Source of the DNA: Gemmatimonadota bacterium
GTDB lineage: Bacteria; ARS69
NCBI GenBank assembly: GCA_030747075.1
Contig: JASLLL010000021.1
Coordinates: forward strand, 1 to 46,680
Reading direction: 5' to 3'
Length of the DNA: 46,680 nt
The notes below the pieces were generated by a model that was not told the DNA's origin, searched no databases, and worked only from the letters and a program-made list of their open reading frames with translations. Within the stretch, counting starts at the first letter, position 1, and each line of letters starts with the position of its first letter. A program made the translations under genes and the position numbers. This document shows positions 34,041 through 42,730 of the stretch, in pieces.

Positions 34041-34534
34041 TCATTCCTCCCATGGTTCAGGGAACGCGTTCGGGACTGAAAACGCCAGAATCCTCCGCCC
34101 GTTCCGCCAATGCAACCCCCAATCCCGGGATTTCCTGACCGAAGTTCCACAGAAGATTGAAGAGTGCCCCCGTTCCTGCCGAAGAGTAGTCGGGAAGCCG
34201 CGCGAAACCCGCGAGGCCACGGAAGCAAGACCCGAACGGAGGCAAGGCCGGACGAAGTGCCACAATCCCCGAACAGTCCAGCGGATTCACCGGGGAGAGC
34301 GCGGCAGGCATCAGAAGCCACCGCGAAGCGCGACGAATCACCACCGGCGACCAACATCGCCAGACGAGGGAGGACGAATCAACTTGTTTGATACCAGCAA
34401 GTTTCTCCCGTTCAGATGTCGCGGTGTGCTAGTATTACTGTCCGACTGTGGCGGAAGGGCTGAAGGTTTCAAGGAGCACGGGGGCCGAGTTGCACCTGAT
34501 GCGTGCCTGATTGCAGACGCAAGGCGGGAGTACC
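34041..34534. other. Divergent intergenic region between moaC and the adaptor gene
   Basis: About 490 bases with no convincing gene. A perfect inverted repeat AACTTG (34381-34386) and CAAGTT (34398-34403) with an 11-base spacer lies about 130 bases before the adaptor ATG and could be an operator. An AT-rich TAGTATTAC near 34430-34438 is the best -10 candidate for the plus strand, without a good -35. I see no molybdenum-cofactor riboswitch, but could not fold the region. Confidence 0.45.
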
Positions 34535-37042
34535 ATGCTGAATAACCTGAATCTGGCCACCGGTTCTCCCTTGGGCGGTGGGTCCACCAGTCTCTTGACC
34601 GTGGTCGTCGTCGGGGCCATTTCAGGGATCATTCTGTTCGCGTTGAGTTACGCCCTCCGTGTCATTCTTTCGCGGCGCGGCAAGGCCCGCGACCTCGACC
34701 AGGAGTCCGCGCCCGGCCGGGCCCCACTGACGGCCCTCATCTGGGTTTGTCTCCTCATCGCCGTGGTGGGAATCGTCCACGAAACATCGGGGAGGCGAGT
34801 CCTCGACTCCCAGGGGCTTCTCTTCGGCGACAACCTCTTCTCCGTGATGCCGCGGCCCGGCTATATGCCGATGTTCCCCGACCATCGTTCGAGAGTCCAT
34901 GAGGGCGACGCGCTGGTCACCTTCTACCGGAAGGAGCAAGAGGAGGAAGTCGCCTCCTACGGCCGACGGCGGGAGATCCTGCAGGAAGAGTACGACCTGA
35001 TCCAGTCGCACCCGCTGGAGATCGACCCGAGCGTCCTGCGAGCGCACGAGAGAGCCCGCGGCGCCATTGTGAAGCTGGAGCAACAGGAGCGCAATCTTCT
35101 CGAAGAGCGGGACGCCATGGTCCGTGACGCCCCGCGCCAGAAGCTCGACAACGACTCCCGGCGAAACCGGATCGACCTGACGCTGAGCCAGATTCAGCAC
35201 GAGGTCGAGCAGGCCCGCGTCTTCCTCGCGACGGCTCGCAAGGGATACGACTCCGCGGAGAACCTCTACAAGGACGGATTGGTCTCCCAGCGGGAACTGG
35301 ACCTCCGGAACGAAACGCTGGAGATCTCCAAGAGCCGCCTGGAGCAGCTTCTGGAGAGACAGCAGATGCTGGAGGACGAGCGCGGCGAGGTGAACCGGCT
35401 TCTCGTGGCGTCGGAGGACACCTATGACGAGTTGCTGGACAGTCGGCAGCAGTATCTGTTTGAGGTCCGGGACAGTCTGGAGTCGGCCCGGGGGAACTTC
35501 GTGGGGGCGGAAGACGCCCTGACCGAGGACAAGGGCCGTGCGCGCTCCATTCGCGACAAGCGACTCCGGCAGATCGCCATCCAGATCGAGGAGTGCGACG
35601 CATTCCTGGGCGAGCCCGGCAAGACCATCGCCGTGGACGCTCCCTGGGATGCGCTCGTCGGCTTCCGCACTACTTCTCCCGCCAGCCACATGAATGATGG
35701 GTCACCGCTTCTGGTTCTCTACCAGCCGGAGCAGATCTGGGTCCGCCTTCATGTCACCGCGTCTCAGGCGCAGTCGATGGTCGGCGGGGACATGAAGATC
35801 GCGCTCCATGCGTTGACCAGCGAAACGATGAACAAGGTGTTCTACGGGACCATCCTGGAGGCCACCCCGCTTCTGAACGAAGTGACGGAACTGAGGATTG
35901 CGTGCGACCCGCCGGAGGCCGCCATTCGCGAGGTCGCCACCGGTGGAACGGTCCCCGTGAGCGTGAATGTCCGCCGGACTTCGACGAACTTCGGATGGCC
36001 GCTCGGGCTTGCGCTGGGCGCACTGGTAGCCCTGCCCGTGACCGGGATCGCCCGTCGGCGTCGGCGTGGCGACAATGGCGCCGGACCGGTCGCCATGACC
36101 CCTCCCACCGAGCCGACTCCGCCCGCACCCGCCCCGCCCGCGTTCACGCCCCCCGTGCCGCCGGCCCCCGCGCCTGCCGCCCCGGAGACCATGACCGTGG
36201 CGCCTCCCGTGCCGACGCCGCCCACGCCGCCCGTGCAGCAGGCCCCGGAGACCATGGCCGTAACGCCGACCGCACCGCCCGCGCCGGTGGCCCAGGCCCC
36301 TCCCGGGAGCGGCTTCCAGGGCGAACTGGCCGAACCGGGCCACGACGAGTTCGTCGAGTTCGACCCGACCCGCGGAACGACGGTATCCGGAGAGATCGTG
36401 CGCGAGCATATTCCTGCCCCACCCCCTCCCGCACTACCCACGGCGGGCTACTTCGCCACGCCGATTCCCGCGGAACCCGCAACCACTCCGGAGTCCTTCA
36501 TGAACCCGGTCTTCGAGGAGGCTCCGACGGCGGGCGCGGCTGCCGCCCAGCCGATTCCACAGCCGGTCGAGATCCCGGTCGAGGAAGCGCCTGCACCGCA
36601 GACTCCTGTGGCCGAACCCCCCTCCCCCGAGTTGTCGGATCTTGGGGTTCACCTGAAGGAGAGCATCGCGGACGGAAGCGTCTCAGCGGATGTGGTGCTC
36701 ACGCTGGATGAAGTCCTTCGCGCCGAGGGCTTCGGGAACATCGCGACGATCGCCATGGGTTTCGGCGCCACCCCGGACGCAAAGGATGTGTCCGACGCGG
36801 GTTGCGTCCTGCTCGGGCAGGGGATCGAGAACTCGGTCCATGGTCGCGACACGCTGGAGCGCGCCGTGGGAAGCTGCGCGGCCTATGTGCGGATTCTCCG
36901 GATGCTCGGCGATGAGGAACTCCACGGCACGCTGGACCACCTCCGTGGCGGCCTCATGGCTGCGGCTCGCCTTGCGGCCGTTCGACAGGGATGGTCGGGA
37001 GAGCGACTCGACAGCCTGCTGGCACCACTGAGTTCCGCATGA
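34535..37042 (+). CDS. HlyD-like inner-membrane adaptor with Pro-rich linker and unknown C-terminal domain
   Basis: About 835 residues, ATG at 34535 after GGGAG. Two transmembrane segments (about 19-42, 66-86) precede a periplasmic membrane-fusion part. That part is a lipoyl-like half-motif near 105-130, a long coiled coil (about 130-360) and a second half with IWVRLHVTASQAQSMVGG (about 400-415). A third transmembrane segment (about 487-507) ends in RRRRR, so the rest should be cytoplasmic. A proline/alanine-rich linker (about 520-680) leads to a helical domain (about 700-835) I do not recognise. HlyD-like proteins bridge an inner-membrane machine to a TolC-type channel; Alg44 pairs a similar periplasmic domain with a cytoplasmic PilZ domain. 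The gene starts the operon with the GT2, GH18 and TolC-like genes and overlaps the GT2 start (ATGA). Confidence 0.72.
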   Translation: MLNNLNLATGSPLGGGSTSLLTVVVVGAISGIILFALSYALRVILSRRGKARDLDQESAPGRAPLTALIWVCLLIAVVGIVHETSGRRVLDSQGLLFGDNLFSVMPRPGYMPMFPDHRSRVHEGDALVTFYRKEQEEEVASYGRRREILQEEYDLIQSHPLEIDPSVLRAHERARGAIVKLEQQERNLLEERDAMVRDAPRQKLDNDSRRNRIDLTLSQIQHEVEQARVFLATARKGYDSAENLYKDGLVSQRELDLRNETLEISKSRLEQLLERQQMLEDERGEVNRLLVASEDTYDELLDSRQQYLFEVRDSLESARGNFVGAEDALTEDKGRARSIRDKRLRQIAIQIEECDAFLGEPGKTIAVDAPWDALVGFRTTSPASHMNDGSPLLVLYQPEQIWVRLHVTASQAQSMVGGDMKIALHALTSETMNKVFYGTILEATPLLNEVTELRIACDPPEAAIREVATGGTVPVSVNVRRTSTNFGWPLGLALGALVALPVTGIARRRRRGDNGAGPVAMTPPTEPTPPAPAPPAFTPPVPPAPAPAAPETMTVAPPVPTPPTPPVQQAPETMAVTPTAPPAPVAQAPPGSGFQGELAEPGHDEFVEFDPTRGTTVSGEIVREHIPAPPPPALPTAGYFATPIPAEPATTPESFMNPVFEEAPTAGAAAAQPIPQPVEIPVEEAPAPQTPVAEPPSPELSDLGVHLKESIADGSVSADVVLTLDEVLRAEGFGNIATIAMGFGATPDAKDVSDAGCVLLGQGIENSVHGRDTLERAVGSCAAYVRILRMLGDEELHGTLDHLRGGLMAAARLAAVRQGWSGERLDSLLAPLSSA

Positions 37043-38466
37043 GTACGGACACGACCACCGACATCCATGTCCAGCCCGCGGGACGCCGCAGCGCGGAAGG
37101 AAGCGGGTCGCCCTTCCCCTTCCTCGCGCTGGGACTGGCGGGCGTGGCCATTCTGCTGAGTGCGCAGATCTACTACTTCATGAAGCTGGATGACATCACG
37201 GCGGAACTGACCGGGCCGGGCCGGATCCTCAGCGTGATCTTCGGGTGTTCGTTCCTGATCTTCACCTTCATCTCCGCAACACGCTACAGCATCATGATGG
37301 CCTTCGCGTACCTCGGCTGGTCAAAGTCCAAGACCTTTCAGAAGCTCCAGCCCAAAGTGTGGCCGAAGGTTTCGATTCTCGTGCCCGCCTACAACGAAGC
37401 GCCACGGATCGAGCGATCGCTCCAGTCGATGCTGGAGCTGGACTACCCGTCGCTGGAGATCGTGGTGGTGGATGACGGGTCCAGTGACGACACATTCAAG
37501 ATCGCGTCGCAGTTCACCGGCACACACGGGGGCATTCACATTCGTGTGTTGCGGAAGGCGAACGGCGGCAAGTCGAGCGCACTCAATCTGGCCTTCCGGG
37601 AATCCTCGGGTGACTTTGTGCTGTGCGTGGATGCGGATTCGCATCTGGACACGGCCGCTGCGCGCAAGCTCATCCGGCCTTTCGCAAACCCGAGAATCGG
37701 CGCGGTGGCCGGACAGGTTCGTGTCCGTAACCGGCAGAACCTGATCACGCGTCTCCAGGCTCTTGAGTACACGCTGATGAATGGAATGCCGCGATTCGCG
37801 CAGAGCCACTTCAACTCCGTGCTGATTTCGCCCGGGCCGATCTCCATGTTCCGCCGATCCGTCCTGAATCAGGTGGCCGAAAGGTGGGGACGGCGACGAC
37901 GCGAAGCGGACCGGAGCCCCGGCTATGTCGAAGGGCCGTGGGAGAACGACACCTTCGCCGAGGATGCGGATCTCACGCTGAATGTGCTCATGACCCATCA
38001 CGGTATCGTGTATGAGCCGGAGGCCATCTCGTTCACGGCCGCGCCTACATGGACCTTCTCGCTTCTGAATCAGCGCTACCGCTGGCTCCGCGGGAATGTC
38101 CAGGCGATCAACAAGGTCTGGCACCGCTGGCGGGATACGCCGGGGTCACCCGCGGGGCTTCCCATCTGGATGGGAGTGTTCCTGGTCGAGCAGGCGGTGT
38201 GGCCTTTCGTCAACATCTTTGGACTGATCATGTTTGCCGCGCTTCTCGCTTCGGTTGGAACAGCGGGCCCGGTCCTCTACTGGTTTGCGTATCTCCTCCT
38301 GATCGATCTGAACGCGGCGGCCTTCAGCGTACGGGTCGAGCGGGAGAGCAAGTCTCTGCTTCTCTTCAGTCCGCTCTTCAGGATGCTCTACAATGTCATC
38401 CTGGATGTGAACACACTGATCGCGCTGACCGACGAGTTCCGCGGCAAGCGCATGACCTGGTCCTGA
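37039..38466 (+). CDS. Processive GT2 glycosyltransferase (beta-glycan synthase type)
   Basis: 475 residues, start ATG overlapping the adaptor stop. Two N-terminal transmembrane segments (about 28-48, 63-82) precede the cytosolic GT-A domain. There VSILVPAYNE (111-120), VVVDDGSSDD (142-151) with the UDP-binding Asp pair, the metal-binding DADSH (198-202), AEDADL (307-312) with the catalytic base, and QRYRW (345-349), the processive Q(Q/R)xRW motif, are all present. C-terminal segments (about 375-430) complete the channel. This is the motif order of cellulose, hyaluronan and PNAG synthases, so it is expected to polymerise a UDP-sugar and thread the chain across the inner membrane. The sugar is not known; the nearby GH18 enzyme suggests N-acetylglucosamine. 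Confidence 0.88.
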   Translation: MSTDTTTDIHVQPAGRRSAEGSGSPFPFLALGLAGVAILLSAQIYYFMKLDDITAELTGPGRILSVIFGCSFLIFTFISATRYSIMMAFAYLGWSKSKTFQKLQPKVWPKVSILVPAYNEAPRIERSLQSMLELDYPSLEIVVVDDGSSDDTFKIASQFTGTHGGIHIRVLRKANGGKSSALNLAFRESSGDFVLCVDADSHLDTAAARKLIRPFANPRIGAVAGQVRVRNRQNLITRLQALEYTLMNGMPRFAQSHFNSVLISPGPISMFRRSVLNQVAERWGRRRREADRSPGYVEGPWENDTFAEDADLTLNVLMTHHGIVYEPEAISFTAAPTWTFSLLNQRYRWLRGNVQAINKVWHRWRDTPGSPAGLPIWMGVFLVEQAVWPFVNIFGLIMFAALLASVGTAGPVLYWFAYLLLIDLNAAAFSVRVERESKSLLLFSPLFRMLYNVILDVNTLIALTDEFRGKRMTWS

Positions 38467-38511
38467 CGGGACGCGACACGGCGCGACGAACGGCCCTCCG
38501 GGAGTCATCTG

Positions 38512-39582
38512 TTGAACCGAGTCTCATCGCTTCTCGCACTCGCCTCCCTCACACTCGCCGTGGCGTCGTGCATGATCGCCTCCACCGAAGGAGATGCGGC
38601 TCCCGAACCGACACCGGGACCCGCCAGAGTCTTCGGCTATGTGGAGAGCATCTACGGAAACCTCCCCGCGGACTCGCTCGATCTCCGTCCGTTCACCCAT
38701 CTCATCGAGGCGTTTCTCATTCCGGACGCGACCGGCAATGTCACGCCGACGAACGGCATCCCCAGGCAGGCGATCCTGAATGAGGCCCATGACGCCGACT
38801 GCCTGGTGCTCGTGTCGGTCGGGGGAGCAACGGTACCGGCGGCCATCTTCTCGGCCATCGCGGCCCACGCATCGCTCCGCGAACAGTTCGCCGCGAATGT
38901 CTGCGCGTTCGCGGAGAACGCCGGATACGACGGCATCGACATCGACTGGGAGTTTCCCGCGGACGGGGAGCGCGCGAGCTATGTGGCACTGGTGCGGGCG
39001 TTCCGGGACCGCATCGACGCCGGTTCCTGGCGGACCTTCCACGGAGAGACGCCGCTGCTTGGAATCGGGGTGACCACGGGGAGCCGACTCCGGGGATACG
39101 ACTTCGCGGCCCTCTCGGAGTGGGTCGATTTCGCGATCTACTTCGGCTACGACTTCCGCAACCCGGCGCTCGGTCCGTGGTCTCACAGCGCGGACTTCTG
39201 GCCCGACGGCTATGACCACCCGCTGGAGGCTTCGATTCGCGGAGTCGCATCTGAAATCGTCCGTCTGGGAATGGCACGGGAGAAGCTCATCGTCGGGCTG
39301 CCCTTCTACACGAGTACCGGTTTGCCGTGGGCAATGGTGCGTGATCGCGCCGCAGAGTCCGACGCGCCGCTTCACCCTCTCTATCTGGAGAAGTGGATCG
39401 ATGGCGCATGGGTCACCGATGCCGAAGCATTGGGGGCGAAGGTAAAGGCCGTCCTCGAAAGTGCCGAAATCCACGAAGGAACGGTCGGCGGTGTCGCCAT
39501 ATGGCAACTGGGCCACCAGGGATCCGGGCGAGAACTGACGGAAGCTCTCGCGGCGGCACTGGCCGGAGACGGGGACCGATGA
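38512..39582 (+). CDS. GH18 glycoside hydrolase lipoprotein (chitinase-like)
   Basis: 356 residues from a TTG start following GGGAG. A lipoprotein signal ends in LAVASC with Cys20. The GH18 barrel carries VSVGGA (about 101-106) and the catalytic DGIDIDWE (140-147) with Glu147 as acid, followed by IYFGYDFRNP and AIWQLGHQG near the end. GH18 enzymes cut beta-1,4 linked N-acetylglucosamine polymers. The protein should sit in the periplasm on the inner or outer membrane. Placed between the GT2 synthase and the TolC-like channel, with the TolC gene starting in an ATGA context at its stop, it probably trims or releases the secreted polymer, comparable to the hydrolase domains of PNAG or Pel systems. 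Confidence 0.88.
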   Translation: MNRVSSLLALASLTLAVASCMIASTEGDAAPEPTPGPARVFGYVESIYGNLPADSLDLRPFTHLIEAFLIPDATGNVTPTNGIPRQAILNEAHDADCLVLVSVGGATVPAAIFSAIAAHASLREQFAANVCAFAENAGYDGIDIDWEFPADGERASYVALVRAFRDRIDAGSWRTFHGETPLLGIGVTTGSRLRGYDFAALSEWVDFAIYFGYDFRNPALGPWSHSADFWPDGYDHPLEASIRGVASEIVRLGMAREKLIVGLPFYTSTGLPWAMVRDRAAESDAPLHPLYLEKWIDGAWVTDAEALGAKVKAVLESAEIHEGTVGGVAIWQLGHQGSGRELTEALAAALAGDGDR

Positions 39583-39620
39583 GACGCACCGATTGCGCGC
39601 GGCGCAGATGGAGAGAGCAG

Positions 39621-41318
39621 ATGACCGACCGCACACGCACTCAGGGGTCCGCATGGGTCGCAGGCGCTCTGATGCTTGCGGCATGGGCAATCGGGGGCGC
39701 AACTCCCGCGCAGGCGCTGGAACCCTACTCACCGTTTCGCGGCAGCACGCCGTCCGTCTTGCGTTCCGCCGACAAGACTCCGGGCGGTTCCGGGCCATCC
39801 ATTCGCATCGTTCAGGCTCCCGGTGAGGCCGACCGGGGAGCGGGGGGCCAGCACGCGCAGGCGGCTCCGCAGAGGATGTCTCTGACGCTCCGTGACGCCA
39901 TCGTGCAGGCCATCGCAAATGAACCGTCCCTCGGGGCGGCGTGGATGAATGCGGTCGCCACGGACGCGGAGGTGGGAGTCGCGGATGGCCAGTACGACTA
40001 CCATGCATTCGGCACGGTCGGATTGGGAGAGGGTGCGTTCTTCGTCGGGCGGTCGCTCCTCATGGTCGGCGCCCGGAAGAAGTTCGAGTACGGAACGACG
40101 GTCGAGATCAAGCACGACCTTCAGAAGGCGTCCTTCCTGCGATTCGAGCAAAGGGAAACGGGAACCCTCGATGTGGAGGGCAACCCCGTCTACACCTACG
40201 ACTATGTGAACGACAACCTCTACCGCCGAATCCTGAGCTTCGGCGTCCGGCAGCCGCTGATGAAGGGGGCCGGGTGGGGCGCGAACCGTTCGATCATGGA
40301 GTCGTCCGAGAGTCTCTCCAAGGCGGCCGTGTCCCGCTACCGGTACCTGGCGGAGGAACTGACCTACCGCGTGGAGGCGGCCTACTGGGCGCACTTCGCT
40401 GCGCAGGAGCAGGAGACCGTCGCGCGGCTGGCTCTGGAGGCCGCCGAAGAACTCCTGGGCATCGCCCACCGCCAGATGGAAGAGGGCGAGATCAGCAGGA
40501 TGGATGTGCTGGTGGCCGAGAACGGCGTGGCGACGCGGATCGATGCGGTCATCCTCGCGGGGAAGGATGTCGGGGATACGGGCGACCAGCTCCTCCGGCT
40601 GGCCGGGCTCATCGGCGGGATGTCATCGGTGACTCCCGACATCACGCTGGCGGATGCTCCCCGAACGGACCTGGGCAGCCATGTCACCGCACCCGCGCTG
40701 CAGGAGATTCTCCAATGGCGCTCCGACCACGCGGAGGTTCGACACCGGATTCGCGCACGGGAGAAGGCGCTCGAAGTAGCCCACGGTGAGGCGGCGGCCC
40801 AGGTGGACGCCATCGCCGAGATCAACCACACCGGGATCGGAAACGGGCTGGATCGGGCGGTCACGGTGGAAGAAGGGGCGGCGAACGATGTCACGCTGGA
40901 AAACGGCACCGGCTGGTTCGTCGGAGTGGAGTTCGACTATCCCTTCCCGAACAAGACCGGGAACGCGGTGATCGAGCGTGCGGAGGCGTTTCTTGCCGCC
41001 GAGAAGAGATCGCTGGAGGGACTGGAGCGCGACATTCTTCTGTCCGTGCGAAATGGAGAGCGCGCCGTGCGGGCCGCCGGGCAGCGCGTGGAGGCGAGCG
41101 CAACCGGGGTCATCCTGGCGGAGCAGCAGCTGGAAGGCGGACACAACCGGCTGAAGCTCGGGCACAGCTCCTTCCGGGATGTGCTGCAGTTCGAGCAGGA
41201 GCTGACGCTGGCGCGGAGGCGCGAAGTGATCGCGCTGGCGGATCTTCAGATCGCCTGGGCGCAGCTTCAGCTGGCGCGTGGAACGATCCTCCCCCGGCAC
41301 GGGATCGAGTTCGAATAG
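39621..41318 (+). CDS. TolC-like outer membrane channel protein
   Basis: About 565 residues. I chose ATG 39621, with GGAGAG about 5 bases upstream; an ATG at 39579 overlapping the GH18 stop is the other option. The signal peptide ends near ATPAQA. After a low-complexity stretch the mature part has two outer-membrane-factor halves. Each shows long amphipathic helices (ELTYRVEAAYWAHFAAQEQETVA; ILAEQQLEGGHNRLKLG) and a beta segment around VGVEFDYPFPNKTGNAVIERAEA. The second LRLGxSSFRDVLQFEQELTLARRREV-type helix is typical of TolC. It would give the exit duct for the adaptor and synthase encoded just upstream. Closes the operon, and is convergent with tatA. Confidence 0.78.
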   Translation: MTDRTRTQGSAWVAGALMLAAWAIGGATPAQALEPYSPFRGSTPSVLRSADKTPGGSGPSIRIVQAPGEADRGAGGQHAQAAPQRMSLTLRDAIVQAIANEPSLGAAWMNAVATDAEVGVADGQYDYHAFGTVGLGEGAFFVGRSLLMVGARKKFEYGTTVEIKHDLQKASFLRFEQRETGTLDVEGNPVYTYDYVNDNLYRRILSFGVRQPLMKGAGWGANRSIMESSESLSKAAVSRYRYLAEELTYRVEAAYWAHFAAQEQETVARLALEAAEELLGIAHRQMEEGEISRMDVLVAENGVATRIDAVILAGKDVGDTGDQLLRLAGLIGGMSSVTPDITLADAPRTDLGSHVTAPALQEILQWRSDHAEVRHRIRAREKALEVAHGEAAAQVDAIAEINHTGIGNGLDRAVTVEEGAANDVTLENGTGWFVGVEFDYPFPNKTGNAVIERAEAFLAAEKRSLEGLERDILLSVRNGERAVRAAGQRVEASATGVILAEQQLEGGHNRLKLGHSSFRDVLQFEQELTLARRREVIALADLQIAWAQLQLARGTILPRHGIEFE

Positions 41319-41348
41319 AACCGATCTTCTTGTCCGGCGGGAAGCGGA

Positions 41349-41552
41349 CTAGCTGTCGTCGGGAGTATGATCCGTGGTTTCCTGAGCGTTCTTCTCCGCA
41401 GACTCCGGCTCCTTCAGTTCTTTCCGAAACAGGCGAATGCCCTGCCCCATCCCCTTCATGAGCGTGGGAATCCGCGTCCCCCCGAACAGAACCAGAACGA
41501 TAATCCCGACAATGAGGAGTTCCTGCCCCCCCGGCATACCGATCAGCAGCAT
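41349..41552 (-). CDS. tatA: Twin-arginine translocase subunit TatA/E
   Basis: 67 residues from ATG 41552, with GGGAGGTG as an excellent Shine-Dalgarno sequence 6 bases upstream. One transmembrane helix (about 10-24, ELLIVGIIVLVLFGGTRIP) is followed by the FGGTRIP hinge and an amphipathic helix (MKGMGQGIRLFRKEL), then an acidic tail. This is the classic TatA/E/B pattern; the short length and hinge point to TatA or TatE. It forms the membrane pore for folded protein export. It stands alone here; tatB and tatC are not in the window. Confidence 0.92.
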   Translation of the reverse strand: MLLIGMPGGQELLIVGIIVLVLFGGTRIPTLMKGMGQGIRLFRKELKEPESAEKNAQETTDHTPDDS

Positions 41553-41815
41553 TCCGGACACCTCCCAGATAGGTGGGTTACGGCACAACGGCTGTCTCCC
41601 GCCCACAATCCCCGCAAATGCCGCCCAAGACAAGCGTTGTGTTGGGGAGGATTGGGTACACGCCCGCCCGGGCGCGTCCACTTCCTGAACACCCATTCTG
41701 TTCAACATCTTGTCTGGAGGCTTCTCCCGCCCCCTGCCGATTCCTGAAGCAGGTGCCGGACCCCGTCCGGGTGAGGGGCAACCGTGCGACGACCCATCAT
41801 CGGAAGGAGCTTTCC

Positions 41816-42730
41816 ATGACCAAGAGAACCGGCGGGAGGGTGAGTGGCTTTCTCCTGGTGTTCGGCACGCTGATTCTCGGCGGCTGCACCAATGTCCTCG
41901 AATGGACAGTGGATCCGGAGGACTTCGACTCCCACATGGCCAGCGGGCGGCAGGCACTGCGGGACGCCGACTACCCCATGGCCGAGGCGGAGTTCGCGGC
42001 GGCGATGGACCAGCGGCCCGAACATTCTGACGCGCGCTACTACCACGCCAAGGCGGCGGTGCTCAACGCGGGAGTCGACATCTTCGAACTCGTGACGACG
42101 CTGACCGACTCGACTTCCGCGTCGGGAGACGGCGCGGTGTCTGTCTTCGAGTCCTCGACCGATTTCGCGGACGCCGTTTACCGCGTGAACCGCGTCGTGC
42201 TCGACGACCTCGGACCCATCCACGACGGGATGACCACGGACGGAACCATGGGAGCCGGGGATGTCGGCGTGGACCTTGCGGTCGCGTTTACGCTGCGGGG
42301 GATCCTGCGCCTTCGCGACACGAATGCGGACGGCTTCATCGACGCGTTCGACATCCCGATCGAGGACTTCGCGCTGGCCGGTGACGACGGGGACTTCTCG
42401 CTGGACGGTCTGGAGAATCTCCCGCCGGAGGATCTGAACTCCATGATCGACGATGTGGACGCCCTTCTCGAGGACGGCGGCGACCTGCTGACGGACATCC
42501 TCGACGGGACCGGCGTTGATGTGGAGGACCTGGACGGACTGATCGATGACCTGGGCGGGGACCTGTCCGCGTACTACATCAACACCGGCGTTCCCGGGAA
42601 CTCTGGCGAAGGCGACAACGACGGCGACGGCCTCATCGACGAGGAGTGCCTGAACGGACTGGACGACGACGGCGACGGCGTGGTGGACGAGGACTCGCGG
42701 ATCATCGGATGCACGGGAGGTGGCGCATGA
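41816..42730 (+). CDS. Lipoprotein with calcium-binding-like Asp-rich repeats
   Basis: 304 residues, ATG preceded by AAGGAG. A lipobox LILGGC gives lipidated Cys24. Residues about 30-100 hold TPR-like helices (ASGRQALRDADYPMAEAEFAAAM). Residues about 160-200 include an EF-hand/dockerin-like DTNADGFIDAFD loop, and the C-terminus is rich in DNDGDGLIDEE and DDDGDGVVDED loops, as in thrombospondin type 3 repeats. It is likely anchored in the outer membrane and Ca-binding. The stop overlaps the start of the barrel protein downstream (ATGA), so the two probably form a unit. Function unknown. Confidence 0.7.
   Translation: MTKRTGGRVSGFLLVFGTLILGGCTNVLEWTVDPEDFDSHMASGRQALRDADYPMAEAEFAAAMDQRPEHSDARYYHAKAAVLNAGVDIFELVTTLTDSTSASGDGAVSVFESSTDFADAVYRVNRVVLDDLGPIHDGMTTDGTMGAGDVGVDLAVAFTLRGILRLRDTNADGFIDAFDIPIEDFALAGDDGDFSLDGLENLPPEDLNSMIDDVDALLEDGGDLLTDILDGTGVDVEDLDGLIDDLGGDLSAYYINTGVPGNSGEGDNDGDGLIDEECLNGLDDDGDGVVDEDSRIIGCTGGGA

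Noticed and set aside
34164-34391. 75-residue frame in the moaC-adaptor gap
   Set aside because: No Shine-Dalgarno sequence, low-complexity basic translation, and it overlaps the likely regulatory dyad.
41553-41815. In-frame upstream extensions of tatA and of the lipoprotein gene
   Set aside because: Both would remove strong Shine-Dalgarno sequences and signal features (TatA helix at residue 10, lipobox at residue 24) from their proper place.
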